A DNA stretch of 64,000 nucleotides from the NCBI GenBank assembly GCA_003058525.1, contig QBVD01000049.1, positions 62,001-126,000 on the forward strand. The letters run 5' to 3'. This DNA comes from a gamma proteobacterium symbiont of Ctena orbiculata (GTDB lineage: Bacteria; Pseudomonadota; Gammaproteobacteria; Chromatiales; Chromatiaceae). The translations under genes were made by a program, and so were the position numbers. The notes under the pieces were generated by a model. That model did not search any database and was not told the origin of the DNA. It worked only from the letters and a program-made list of their open reading frames with translations. The first letter of the stretch is position 1, and every line of letters begins with the position of its first letter. Shown one piece after another: positions 17,474 to 27,957 of the stretch.

Positions 17474-17560
17474 TGCCCAGCTGGGGTATCAACTCCAATT
17501 TGCTCTCGATAGTTATTAGTCTACCAAGCAATGTGTAGATGATGCATATACTAGGGCCTG

Positions 17561-18706
<1,146 letters not shown>

Positions 18707-18775
18707 TCAGCGGTGAGCCGGATCACCGGACTTTGTTAAATTTTGTGATGGCATTGGGGTTTTCCCTAATCGATC

Positions 18776-18896
18776 TTGACAGTCCCATAATTATATTAGA
18801 AAATGTTTATGTGCTGATCATTTATCAGCATTTTTCACTCCTCCATCCTCCTTTGGTGGATATATTCAGCGCGGCACCCCTGCCGCGCTTTTTTTT
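18776..18896 (+). ncRNA. Candidate small RNA between queA and tgt
   Basis: A possible sigma-70 promoter, TTGACA at 18776-18781 with GAAAAT at 18799-18804 (17-base spacer), points to a transcript starting near 18811. Three consecutive stem-loops follow: TGCTGAT/ATCAGCA (18812-18818 with 18824-18830, five-base loop), ATCC-CC/GG-GGAT (18845-18861, TTT loop), and a strong intrinsic terminator ending at 18896. The predicted RNA is about 86 bases. It runs opposite to both flanking genes and contains no convincing reading frame. Family unknown. Confidence 0.5.
18868..18896 (+). terminator. Strong intrinsic terminator of the small RNA
   Basis: AGCGCGGCA (18868-18876) pairs perfectly with TGCCGCGCT (18881-18889) around a CCCC loop, followed by a run of T to 18896. 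The orientation fits only rightward transcription. Because queA and tgt are both transcribed leftward, this terminator implies a separate plus-strand transcript. Confidence 0.85.
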
Positions 18897-18897
18897 A

Positions 18898-19935
18898 TCA
18901 TCTTGATTCCCCGGCAGGTGTCAGGAACATCGCATCACCATAGCTGAAAAAACGGTAACGTTTTTCAATCGCATGCTGATAGGCCTTCATGATGCGATCA
19001 TATCCGGCAAAGGCCGCCACCAGCATCAGCAAGGTGGACTGGGGCAGATGAAAGTTTGTGATCATTGCATCGACACTGCGAAACCGGTAACCCGGTTTGA
19101 TGAAGAGTCGGGTATCACCCTGATAGGGCTCAATCGTTCCGTTACCCGAGGCCGCCTCAAGACTCCGCACGCATGTCGTGCCGACAGCCACCACACGCCC
19201 CCCCCTTTCGCGTGTGTCAACAACCTTTTGGCAGACTGCTTCGTCAACCTCAATATACTCCCTGTGCATGATATGCTCATCCAGGTTGCTAACCCTGACC
19301 GGCTGGAAGGTTCCGGCACCCACATGCAGGGTCACAGTCGCAAGATCGGCCCCCATATCCTTGAGTCTATCCAACATTTCATGGTCGAAATGCAAACCCG
19401 CGGTGGGTGCGGCCACAGCACCGGGCTTCTGTGCGAAAACAGTTTGGTAACGCTCTACATCGACTGGTCTGTCACTACGATCGATATAAGGAGGCAATGG
19501 CATATGACCATGCTTATCCATCACATGGTAGAAGTCGTCGGTCTTGGTTCGAAGCAAATACAGATTGCCTTCTCGTCCCGTGACCTCCACTGTGCGATCA
19601 CTGTCGACCAGTTTAATTCTAGAACCGGTCTTGGGTGTTTTACTGGTGCGAATGTGTGCCATCGCCAATCCCGGCTCCAGGATACGTTCAATCAATATTT
19701 CGACCTTGCCACCGCTCAACTTATTTCCATAGAGCCGTGCGCGCATCACCCGCGTATCGTTCAGCACCAACAGATCCCCAGGCTGTAGTAGTGAAGGAAG
19801 ATCAGTGAACATCAGATCCTTCGGCCCCATCTCCCCCTGTAACAATCCAAGCAGGCGACTTCCGCTACGTTGCGTCTGCGGAAACTGAGCGATAAGCTCC
19901 TCGGGTAAGTGGTAATCAAAGTCGGATAGCTGCAT
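18898..19935 (-). CDS. queA: S-adenosylmethionine:tRNA ribosyltransferase-isomerase QueA
   Basis: This enzyme builds epoxyqueuosine on preQ1-34 of tRNA using the ribosyl part of SAM. It is 345 residues from the ATG at 19935, which begins with the family-typical MQLSDFDYHLPEELIAQ; an upstream in-frame ATG at 19977 only adds a non-conserved leader. Motifs: LLVLNDTRVMRARL, AAPTAGLHFD, TLHVGAGTFQPV, FIKPGYRF and ITNFHLPQSTLLMLV. Tgt, acting one step earlier, is encoded downstream on the same strand. Confidence 0.97.
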   Translation of the reverse strand: MQLSDFDYHLPEELIAQFPQTQRSGSRLLGLLQGEMGPKDLMFTDLPSLLQPGDLLVLNDTRVMRARLYGNKLSGGKVEILIERILEPGLAMAHIRTSKTPKTGSRIKLVDSDRTVEVTGREGNLYLLRTKTDDFYHVMDKHGHMPLPPYIDRSDRPVDVERYQTVFAQKPGAVAAPTAGLHFDHEMLDRLKDMGADLATVTLHVGAGTFQPVRVSNLDEHIMHREYIEVDEAVCQKVVDTRERGGRVVAVGTTCVRSLEAASGNGTIEPYQGDTRLFIKPGYRFRSVDAMITNFHLPQSTLLMLVAAFAGYDRIMKAYQHAIEKRYRFFSYGDAMFLTPAGESR

Positions 19936-20121
19936 AGCGCGCGGATAGTAGCACGTCAGGTGAATGCGGTGAATCATTCACTTTTCCGCAATCTGGCATT
20001 ATTATCAACCATTGGCCTTATTCTGAGTAAGAATTAGGGAGACATTCAGAGCCTCGGTCACAAACTTTGGCAATTGAAAACACCGTCGAAATTGCCGGGT
20101 ACATAGTTTTAGGGGATTAGG

Positions 20122-20988
20122 ATGATCATATGCAGGTTTCAGGCTCCATGCCGTACATTTCAATGGTTGGCTGTCCTGGTCTTTTCTCTTCTGTCCGGTA
20201 TAGCCCGTAGTGAAATTATCCACCTGCAAACGGACCGCGGTTTGACGATCAATGCGGAATACCTCGATACGACAAGCAGTGCCTCCCCAATACTGATACT
20301 GCATGGTTTTCTGCAGACTCGGGATTTCTTTACGGTACGCCGTATAGGCAATACCCTGCATGAAGCTGGTTACAAGGTACTGCTGCCGAATCTATCCTTG
20401 GGTATCAATAATCGACGGCAAAGTCTTGCTTGTGAAGCCGTTCATAACCACTCCATGCAACAGGACACGAATGAGATCGCCCTTTGGGTGGATTGGCTCT
20501 ACGATCAGACAGATCGCCCTGTTACCCTAATCGGTCATAGCGCCGGCAGTTTGAACCTGGTTTCCTATCTCGATGCATATCCCGACTCTCCCGTTGAGAA
20601 GAGCCTGCTGATTAGCCTGATCGCATTCCTTCAAGGTCCTGTTGCAAAGGAGAATACGACAGAACGAATGCGTGCTGAAGCCGATCTGATTCTGAATGGA
20701 GTCCGAATAGAAAGATATCGGTTGGCATATTGTGACCACTACGCCACAACAGCAAAAGACTATCTTTCCTACCTTGCCTGGGACCCGAATCGAACACTAA
20801 AGGCGATTTCCGGCATGAAGGTAAAACCCACTATAATATTAGGTGGTGGTGACAACCGTCTGGGTCCGGACTGGAAACCGCAGTTGCAGTCACATCAGGC
20901 TCATATTATAGAAATTGATGGTGCTAACCACTTTTTTGATCATGCATATGAATTTGATCTGCTTGATGGCATTGAAAAATCATTATGA
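20122..20988 (+). CDS. Exported alpha/beta hydrolase
   Basis: A 288-residue serine hydrolase-type protein. An N-terminal hydrophobic signal (WLAVLVFSLLSGIARS) predicts export. Motifs: HGFLQTRDFF for the oxyanion region, GHSAG with nucleophile Ser near residue 140, an Asp in GGGDNRLGPDW, and the catalytic His in DGANHFFDH. The substrate is unknown; esterase or lipase-like activity is likely. It is 25 bp upstream of the GGDEF-EAL gene on the same strand, so the two are probably co-transcribed. Confidence 0.8.
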   Translation: MIICRFQAPCRTFQWLAVLVFSLLSGIARSEIIHLQTDRGLTINAEYLDTTSSASPILILHGFLQTRDFFTVRRIGNTLHEAGYKVLLPNLSLGINNRRQSLACEAVHNHSMQQDTNEIALWVDWLYDQTDRPVTLIGHSAGSLNLVSYLDAYPDSPVEKSLLISLIAFLQGPVAKENTTERMRAEADLILNGVRIERYRLAYCDHYATTAKDYLSYLAWDPNRTLKAISGMKVKPTIILGGGDNRLGPDWKPQLQSHQAHIIEIDGANHFFDHAYEFDLLDGIEKSL

Positions 20989-21013
20989 GGGATTATAAAC
21001 AGAGCCACTGTCC

Positions 21014-23263
21014 ATGACGTTCAGACCAAAACCGTTATCCCTCAGTCTCTTCACGATACTCTTCGTGATGCTTTTTCTAATCCTGCTATTTACTCTCGGT
21101 AACCTCACTTACAGGGAGTTTGAGCATTTGGATAATAAATTTCGCATCGCCAATGAACATAGTGCAGCAGCTGAAATCGAATCGGCATTATCCGAAGCCA
21201 TCAGCCAGAGCAAAGAAAAGACCCGCCAGCTCGCGGCTTGGGAGGAAGTTGGGCAACAGCTCAACAACCCAACCTTTTACAGTTATTGGTACCAATACAG
21301 GGCAAAAAACATCGAATATGTATCGGCCTACACGCTCGATATTGCGATCTATGACCTCCATGGCAATGTACTCGCTCCCATGGACACATCAATACTGCCC
21401 CAGAAGATAGATACCGCTGGTAACGGTCACTACATTCAGGTTAATAATTTTGAGCCGCTAATAGTGGTTATCATCCCAGTGAAGGAATCGATCAGCGGAA
21501 AAAAACTGGGATATCTGGCCACTTTAAGCAACCTATTCCCAATTCTTAAAGGCTTCAGCCACTTCAACTATATTGATCGAAGCAGTATCAGCGTTACCAT
21601 CGATAAGATCGATATGATATCGAGCCAATCACTGTTGGAGAACATCGATTACAGGCTTACCAGCGACCCCTATGCACAAGCCATCAAGCCGGTTGTCAAG
21701 CAATCCTTGCTACAGCTGGCCGGTACCGCACTGATACTGACACTGTTGATCTTTCCATTGGCTGCCTGGCTTGTGAATCGTCCGATACTACAAATATCGC
21801 GACAGATCGATCAGTTGCAAAGCTCACCTCGAACAGCTGTTAAACAACAAGCAGTAAGACCACTGTTCATTAAGGAGTTGGATAAGATACAGACATCACT
21901 GTACGCCTACCACAACAGATTAAATCAGGCGAATTCTTACCTGGATCAGAAGACTCAAGAGTTGGATGATATCGTACAACATGATCCATTGACTGGCGTG
22001 ATGAACCGCCGCGCCTTCGATAGTTACTGGAGGGAAGTAACCGATGTGTTCAAGCACAGTGCTGATGAAATCTGTCTGATACTGTTCGATATCAACCACT
22101 TCAAGGCACTGAACGACACTTACGGTCATCATACTGGTGACGAAGTATTAATCGCCGTCGCACAAACACTGAAGCAAATATTGCACAGTCGTGATCAGCT
22201 GTTCAGACTCAGTGGCGATGAATTTGCGACCATTCTCATGGGTATCCCGTCCCGCAAAGCCATGCAGATTGCCAAACAATGTCATCTAGCCGTCATCAAC
22301 TATCCCTTCGACAAGCTCGGCATCAATGAACCTGTGCGGATAAGTATTGGCGTGGCGGACATAAAAGCGGAGAAAGGTGAGAACATCAATGCCCTGCATT
22401 GGCAGGCGGATATTGCGATACATTTTGCCAAGCGCCCCGGCTATTCCAGTATTATCCGTTTCAAACCGGAGTTGGCGGAAAACGCTCGCGGCCTCTTTTC
22501 CAATCGTACTCACATTGCCGTCTACGAGGCTGTCACCCGTGGTACCGGACTTGTCATGCACTACCAACCGATTGTGGATTTGGAAAACGGCAAGCCCCAA
22601 TACTACGAAGCCCTGGTGCGAATTGTTCATGACGGGCAACTGATCATGCCCTCTCACATATTCCCGCTCGTCGAAGCACGAAGTCTCGATCTGGACCTTG
22701 ATTTCCATGTTATTGAAAAGGCGATCAGCGACCTCCGGGAGGGCAGAATCCCTGTCAATACGGGGGTTTCACTCAATATTTCTGCGCCCGCCCTCGTAGA
22801 GCATGAGCTGCTGCAACAGTTGGCGGCATTCAAGCCGTTCATGGCCGATTACAAATTACTGATAGAGATCACTGAAACCGCTCTCATCACTCAGCTCCAA
22901 ACAGCCAGAAAGAACTTGGAAATCCTGCGTAACATGGGCTTTAGTATCGCCCTGGATGACTTCGGCAGCGGATACTCATCGCTGCGTTATCTGGGTGCCA
23001 TGCCGGTTGATGTGGTCAAGTTCGATATCACCCTCACGCGGCTGGTCGACGATAGGGCGGATAACCTTATCCTAAACCACCTGGCAAAGATGATATCCGA
23101 GTCCGGGCACTTACTGGTGGCGGAGGGTATTGAATCGGCCCAGATCGCGGAACAGCTCGCCAAGCTGGGATTCCGCTATGGCCAGGGCTACTATTTCGGT
23201 CGGCCCGCACGGGCGATAGGGAAGACCGGCTCCTCCAATGATTCCATCAATTATTCTGCATAG
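21014..23263 (+). CDS. Membrane GGDEF-EAL protein with periplasmic sensor domain
   Basis: A 749-residue c-di-GMP turnover protein. Order: membrane segment (about 10-32), a periplasmic CHASE4-like sensor (about 35-235; AAWEEVGQQLNN, IAIYDLHGNVLAP), a second membrane segment (about 236-258), a HAMP-like linker, GGDEF (about 320-475) and EAL (about 495-740). The GGDEF signature is SGDEF (near residue 400), and the inhibitory-site arginine of RxxD is replaced by His (HSRD). The EAL domain looks catalytically complete: YEALVRI, NISAPALVE, ITETAL, LDDFGSGYSS, VVKFD, AEGIES and QGYYFGRP. Net phosphodiesterase activity is the simplest expectation, with cyclase activity still possible. Confidence 0.92.
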   Translation: MTFRPKPLSLSLFTILFVMLFLILLFTLGNLTYREFEHLDNKFRIANEHSAAAEIESALSEAISQSKEKTRQLAAWEEVGQQLNNPTFYSYWYQYRAKNIEYVSAYTLDIAIYDLHGNVLAPMDTSILPQKIDTAGNGHYIQVNNFEPLIVVIIPVKESISGKKLGYLATLSNLFPILKGFSHFNYIDRSSISVTIDKIDMISSQSLLENIDYRLTSDPYAQAIKPVVKQSLLQLAGTALILTLLIFPLAAWLVNRPILQISRQIDQLQSSPRTAVKQQAVRPLFIKELDKIQTSLYAYHNRLNQANSYLDQKTQELDDIVQHDPLTGVMNRRAFDSYWREVTDVFKHSADEICLILFDINHFKALNDTYGHHTGDEVLIAVAQTLKQILHSRDQLFRLSGDEFATILMGIPSRKAMQIAKQCHLAVINYPFDKLGINEPVRISIGVADIKAEKGENINALHWQADIAIHFAKRPGYSSIIRFKPELAENARGLFSNRTHIAVYEAVTRGTGLVMHYQPIVDLENGKPQYYEALVRIVHDGQLIMPSHIFPLVEARSLDLDLDFHVIEKAISDLREGRIPVNTGVSLNISAPALVEHELLQQLAAFKPFMADYKLLIEITETALITQLQTARKNLEILRNMGFSIALDDFGSGYSSLRYLGAMPVDVVKFDITLTRLVDDRADNLILNHLAKMISESGHLLVAEGIESAQIAEQLAKLGFRYGQGYYFGRPARAIGKTGSSNDSINYSA

Positions 23264-23299
23264 CCTGGAAAAATTAGGTATACTTTGCGGCTTCACGAA

Positions 23300-23386
<87 letters not shown>

Positions 23387-23671
23387 TCTAAGAAAGAACT
23401 TTAACTTTCCATGTAAATTCTTGACCCCTAGTGGTGAAATGGCGCAGTCCCGATAACTGCTCTTCCAGATTGTAAATAACTGTACACACCTTTTGATCTC
23501 AGATAGTTCAATGCCTATAAATTGTAGAGGTATTGTGTATTTATTTGAGCATCGATTTAGGAAATAATTTCCTTTTGAGAGAAGACAGGATTTTATAACT
23601 GTGCGGGGATTTGTATTCCAGGGACCGGTGTAAAACCTCTGCCGCAATATCTTGAAAACCACTATTACAGC

Positions 23672-23989
23672 ATGAAATCTTATTTAGATAAGCGAATTGG
23701 TATGGGGCCGATTCCCTCCGAACCCAAGTACTATCTCAAGAAAGAGCAGGTCAATGGACTCGCTGTCCTAAGGAAATTCGGTTGGCGAATCGTCTGTATC
23801 AGACGACCATCCGTATTTGATACCACTACAATTCTATTGAACAAACACACCAACAAGTTGGGAGTTCTCGGCAGTGACGGCATACTCCGATTGACGAACA
23901 ATATTAAGATTCGAGATAACAGCAAAGAAAAGAGAACGACTGATCGTAAAAAAACGCAACCCTTGCAGTTCCGCAAAACCCTTAGATAG
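23672..23989 (+). CDS. Hypothetical protein downstream of tRNA-Leu
   Basis: A 105-residue soluble protein, basic at the C terminus, with a compact core around YYLKKEQVNGLAVLRKFGW and RIVCIRRPSVFDTTTILL. Similar short proteins with a helix followed by a GW-x-L-x-x-IRRP strand occur in Gammaproteobacteria as conserved hypotheticals; this likeness is from memory. The Shine-Dalgarno is weak and base composition is A+T-richer than the housekeeping genes. It is the only plausible gene between tRNA-Leu and the vWA/ABC operon. Confidence 0.5.
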   Translation: MKSYLDKRIGMGPIPSEPKYYLKKEQVNGLAVLRKFGWRIVCIRRPSVFDTTTILLNKHTNKLGVLGSDGILRLTNNIKIRDNSKEKRTTDRKKTQPLQFRKTLR

Positions 23990-24382
23990 CTAAAGAGAGT
24001 CTACCGAATAACGGCACTGCCGCTTGGTGGGTCCTAAACCATGGATTCGACAGAACAGGCCTTGGCAGAGGCGCTTTGCCCCCTTGCGTAAACCATACCC
24101 CATCCAACAGCCATTAATGATAATCATTTTTATTTATGCGGGCAATCGTGAGCGGCCGCCATCAAACCATTGTGAGATCCGATCTCGATGACACAGGATT
24201 CAAATCCGGCCTTGGCACTCGACGCAACTTTGTAAGGCAAGCCCATTTATCGGCTTTTCCACCTATCGCATATATAGATTTTAGGTGTCTGTTCTGTTCA
24301 AATGTTGTGGCTGTAATTCAAGAATGGTTGAATGGATGGCGACGGCATCCAGGCCAGCCTAAAAATCAGATAATAAGAGAGT
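23990..24382. other. 393-bp leader with Fur box, no clear gene
   Basis: This gap separates the 105-residue hypothetical gene from the vWA/ABC operon. A 92-codon frame (24136-24414) overlaps the start of the next gene and has no protein-like features, so I do not call it. The one clear signal is the Fur-box-like sequence at 24113-24131. The rest shows nothing I can name. Confidence 0.5.
24113..24131 (+). promoter_or_regulatory. Fur-box-like operator
   Basis: ATTAATGATAATCATTTTT matches the classic 19-base Fur consensus (GATAATGATAATCATTATC) at 15 of 19 positions, including the full central TAATGATAATCATT. It lies about 250 bp upstream of the Sel1-like gene that begins the vWA/ABC operon, the nearest downstream real gene. 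Regulation of that operon by iron is inferred. Confidence 0.6.
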
Positions 24383-25111
24383 ATGACAAGTCCGGATTCC
24401 AAACTACCCGATGAGTATACCCAGGACGCGGAGACCATGACGAGCTCCGACAAGCTGCGTGTGGCGTTAGAGATAGCCATTGCTGCGCTGATACTCGCTG
24501 CTATCTACTACTTCTTTGCACCGGAAGAAGAGATCGATCTGGCGCCTCCTCTGGAGGAGAGTCAGATCGACCCCATCATTAGGGCTCAGATCGACTCAGC
24601 CACGGAACAGACTGCCCCGGTTGATGATGAGGTCGATACCGCTGAAAAAGCTGAAATCGTGGATCACCCTTCCCCCTCGGAAAACACTGCAATTGAAGCA
24701 GAATCCGCTGCAATTGAGTTCGCCGAAGGGGGATCAGCCCGCGCATTGATATCAAGCTTACGCTCTGGTGAAACCGCCTTAAATCCAGAACAAATCCTTA
24801 GCCAGGCGACTGCATACCAGAATGAAGGCAAATTGACAGACGCATATCTATTGCTCTTTTATGCCGCACGAGAAGGGGATGCTGCAGCGGCCTTTTCACT
24901 GGCCAGTCTGCATGATCCAAACCATTTTAATGATGGCAACCCCTTACTTGAAAATCCTGATCCATATCAAGCACATAAATGGTATTCAGCAGCAGCTGAC
25001 AAGGGTTTGACCAAGGCCGATGAGCGGCTCAGAATATTGAGAAAGACCACTGAAGAGCAAGCGAAAAAAGGGGACCTTGCAGCTAAGCGACTCTTACTCA
25101 ACTGGCGGTAG
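24383..25111 (+). CDS. Membrane-anchored Sel1-like protein
   Basis: A 242-residue protein: short cytoplasmic N terminus, one membrane segment (about 26-46), an acidic Glu/Asp/Ala-rich linker (about 47-115), and a C-terminal helical domain. Part of that domain reads like a Sel1 repeat (DAAAAFSLASLHD ... DPYQAHKWYSAAADKG). It probably exposes the Sel1-like domain in the periplasm. It is first in an operon with the vWA protein (21 bp downstream, AAGGAT ribosome site) and the ABC pair. Likely an adaptor; no enzymatic motif is seen. Confidence 0.75.
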   Translation: MTSPDSKLPDEYTQDAETMTSSDKLRVALEIAIAALILAAIYYFFAPEEEIDLAPPLEESQIDPIIRAQIDSATEQTAPVDDEVDTAEKAEIVDHPSPSENTAIEAESAAIEFAEGGSARALISSLRSGETALNPEQILSQATAYQNEGKLTDAYLLLFYAAREGDAAAAFSLASLHDPNHFNDGNPLLENPDPYQAHKWYSAAADKGLTKADERLRILRKTTEEQAKKGDLAAKRLLLNWR

Positions 25112-25132
25112 CTCTTATTCAAGGATAAAACG

Positions 25133-27148
25133 ATGGCCACTCTCAAATTGATCCTGACTCTGTTGATTGTTTTACTCTCCCCTTCCCTTCTCCTTGGTGC
25201 CGCGCAGCAACACCCCCTGCTCATGGATGGTAAGGAGGCTCTCTACCAGCGTGTGCTGAGTAAGCCAGGAGCTCATTTTTATAAGGAAATACAAAAGGCT
25301 AAGGGTGATCCCGCAACACCATTCAGCGCCTTCTATGTGTATGACCGAAAAATAGAGAATAGCACCACCTGGCTACTACTTGGCCACAATCGGTATGGCG
25401 AAATAGCCGGCTGGATAGCGGAAAATGACACCATTCCCTGGAATCAAGGGCTGACTGTTGCATTTCGTGATCCAATAGGTAACGACCGGGTCCTGCTCTT
25501 CAATGAAAAAGAGCAGTTGAAAACCCTGCTCAAGAGTAATGACAAGGATAAATATCGACAACTCTATCAGGCTGCCGAGTCGGGTGAACTTGATGACAAA
25601 TCACCGGTAATCGCCATCCAGCCAAGGACGCATATCGATATCTTGAAGGATTTCTACCTGGTGCCCATCCGAGATCACGAAGATATCTATATCGGAAATG
25701 AGCAGGCACGCATGCTGCAAGTATCCAGCGTACCGCTACTGCCTGCGATAACAAGTGAACAGGCACAAGCTCCCGAAAAAAAGAAAGAAGAGGCCCGCAA
25801 CAAGATCAAGCCTTTCCGCTCCGCCGTAGTATTCGTCATTGACTCCACCCTCTCGATGGATCCCTATATCGACCGGACACGTGAAGCGGTGCGCAAAATA
25901 TATGACACCATCACCGAAGAGGACCTGACTGGCGATGTGAGCTTTGGCTTGATTGCGTTTCGCGACAATCCACAGGCCGTTCCTGCACTGGATTACTTGA
26001 CACAAACCTATGTCAATCTTCAACAGGGACAGGATGCAGATGGCTTTTTCAACCAGGTCTCGTCCCTTAAAGCCGCTTCAGTATCCAGCCGCGATTTCAA
26101 TGAAGACAGCTTTGCCGGTGTCAACGAGGCTGTCGCAGGTATCGATTGGCAGGGGCAGGATGCCCGCTATGTTGTTCTGATCACAGATGCAGGCCCCCGA
26201 GAAGCAGGTGATCCGCTCTCCGGCACCGGCATGTCGAGCGCATCGCTTCGCCAGCTGGCCCAGGACAAAGGTATAGCACTCTCGGTCTTGCATCTTTTAA
26301 CGCCAAGTATCATGGCGGATCACACAAATGCAGAAGAGACCTATCGCGATCTCTCATATTATCCAGGCATCGGCAGTTTCTACTTCGGTGTCGAAACAGG
26401 TGATGTTGAACGATTCGGCAGAGTTCTGGATGCCCTGGCCAAGCAGATCACCGAACAGGTCAAACTGGCCGCACTGGCGGCGGCCGGGAAGAGTATGGCT
26501 ATGGAACGCCAGGCCAGGAAAAACCAGGCAACACAAGATGAAGAAACCGATCAGTTGGCCCAATTCCAGGCAAAGGTCGCCAAACTGGGCTATGCCCTGC
26601 GTATGCGTTATCTTCAACAAAAAGACAAACAGCAGATCCCCAGTGTGTTCAATGCCTGGCTGGTCGATCGGGATATTAACGAGCCACAGAGACAAACCCT
26701 CGATGTACGCGTACTTTTGACTCGCGATCAACTCAGCGAGCTGCACAGCATCATGCACCAGGTTCTCATTACAGCCGAAGAGGGCCTGCTGTCTCCACGC
26801 ACTTTTCTCAACGATCTGAAGAGTCTTGCCGCCACAATCGCCCGGGACCCGGAACAACTTGGAACAACAACGCGAGTGACCGGTGCGCGCGAAGGCAACC
26901 TGGCAGACATGGGTTTTATGCGGGAATATATTGAGGACCTACCGTACACCGGTGAAGTGATGAATCTCTCTTTAGAGAATTGGCAGGACTGGCCGGCCCG
27001 GGACCAGATCAGATTCATCAATCGCTTGGAAGAGAAGATAAACTACTACCAGGTATTGCATGATCATACAGACCTTTGGGTTTCACTGGACGGAGGACCG
27101 ATATCCGGTGACTCCGTCTTCCCGATCGCCTTGGAAATGTTGCCCTAG
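25133..27148 (+). CDS. Exported vWA protein related to the C-terminal part of PpkA
   Basis: A 671-residue protein with a signal peptide (about 1-23). Residues about 40-205 form a domain (GEIAGWIAENDTIPW, DPIGNDRVLLF, PVIAIQPRTH, FYLVPI) whose wording matches what I recall of the vWA-preceding region of type VI secretion kinase PpkA. A von Willebrand A domain follows (about 225-420) with a MIDAS-like DSTLS (residue 237) and TDAG near 350, then a helical C terminus. No kinase domain is present. Its neighbours are a TagT/TagS-like ABC pair. In Pseudomonas, TagQRST sense envelope disturbance and activate PpkA, so a related envelope-sensing role is plausible. Confidence 0.8.
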   Translation: MATLKLILTLLIVLLSPSLLLGAAQQHPLLMDGKEALYQRVLSKPGAHFYKEIQKAKGDPATPFSAFYVYDRKIENSTTWLLLGHNRYGEIAGWIAENDTIPWNQGLTVAFRDPIGNDRVLLFNEKEQLKTLLKSNDKDKYRQLYQAAESGELDDKSPVIAIQPRTHIDILKDFYLVPIRDHEDIYIGNEQARMLQVSSVPLLPAITSEQAQAPEKKKEEARNKIKPFRSAVVFVIDSTLSMDPYIDRTREAVRKIYDTITEEDLTGDVSFGLIAFRDNPQAVPALDYLTQTYVNLQQGQDADGFFNQVSSLKAASVSSRDFNEDSFAGVNEAVAGIDWQGQDARYVVLITDAGPREAGDPLSGTGMSSASLRQLAQDKGIALSVLHLLTPSIMADHTNAEETYRDLSYYPGIGSFYFGVETGDVERFGRVLDALAKQITEQVKLAALAAAGKSMAMERQARKNQATQDEETDQLAQFQAKVAKLGYALRMRYLQQKDKQQIPSVFNAWLVDRDINEPQRQTLDVRVLLTRDQLSELHSIMHQVLITAEEGLLSPRTFLNDLKSLAATIARDPEQLGTTTRVTGAREGNLADMGFMREYIEDLPYTGEVMNLSLENWQDWPARDQIRFINRLEEKINYYQVLHDHTDLWVSLDGGPISGDSVFPIALEMLP

Positions 27149-27183
27149 TTCTCCTTCATCGTGGAACTGGAGGAGTACCCGAT

Positions 27184-27957
27184 TTGACGACCACTGTAAT
27201 CCACCCGGGCGCAACGCTGACCGGTGAAAAGGTACTCATCTATCATTTGCGTGATGTAGAGAAGACTCGAGAAGCCGAAGGCAGTGCATTCCGTCTACGC
27301 GTACCGAGCCTGCAGATCGCACTGGGAGAGAAAATAGCGCTCATTGGTGAAAGTGGCTGTGGCAAGAGCACCCTGCTGGATATGCTCTCGATGACACTGA
27401 AACCGAGCAATATCGGGTCATTTCGTTTCAGACCTGAGCGGGGTGCAGAACCGGTCGATATTTCAGCGCTATGGCAGAAGAATCAACTCAACAAACTGGG
27501 TGATCTCCGTCGTTTGCGGATCGGTTATGTCATGCAGACAGGGGGGCTACTACCCTATCTGACGGTTCGGGAAAATATCAATCTCTCCCGTCGCCTGCTC
27601 GATATGCAGGATGATGGATTGGTCGACGAGCTGGCGAATGACCTGGGTATACACAGACATCTGAACAAGCTGCCTCATATGCTCTCTGTCGGTGAACGTC
27701 AACGTGTTGCCATTGGTCGCGCCCTGGCTCATCGGCCGGCCATCGTAATTGCCGACGAACCCACTGCATCGCTCGATCCCATTGCAGCCGAACGCATAAT
27801 GTCACTGTTCATCGAACTTGTGGATGAACTTCATATCACTGTCATTCTGGCCAGTCATGCATGGCGTCACATCAACCGGTTGGGACTCCGTCACCTGGAA
27901 CACCACACTCATAGAGAGGCAGATGGATCGATGACTGAAACTGTTGTGAGTGGCTGA
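27184..27957 (+). CDS. ABC transporter ATPase, TagT/LolD-like
   Basis: A 257-residue ABC ATPase with Walker A GESGCGKST (residues 55-63), a Q-loop region (YVMQTGGLLPYLTVRENI), signature LSVGERQRVA and Walker B IVIADEPTASLD. The TTG start is supported by GGAGGAG about eight bases upstream. Subfamily features fit the LolD/MacB type, whose partners move or release envelope components rather than import solutes. The stop overlaps the permease start by one base. With the vWA protein it forms a TagT-TagS-PpkA-like set. Confidence 0.9.
   Translation: MTTTVIHPGATLTGEKVLIYHLRDVEKTREAEGSAFRLRVPSLQIALGEKIALIGESGCGKSTLLDMLSMTLKPSNIGSFRFRPERGAEPVDISALWQKNQLNKLGDLRRLRIGYVMQTGGLLPYLTVRENINLSRRLLDMQDDGLVDELANDLGIHRHLNKLPHMLSVGERQRVAIGRALAHRPAIVIADEPTASLDPIAAERIMSLFIELVDELHITVILASHAWRHINRLGLRHLEHHTHREADGSMTETVVSG

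Noticed and set aside
18973-19788. 271-codon plus-strand frame
   Set aside because: Complement of queA; no independent support.
24136-24414. 92-codon plus-strand frame just after the Fur box
   Set aside because: Overlaps the better-supported Sel1-like gene, has no ribosome site and random composition.
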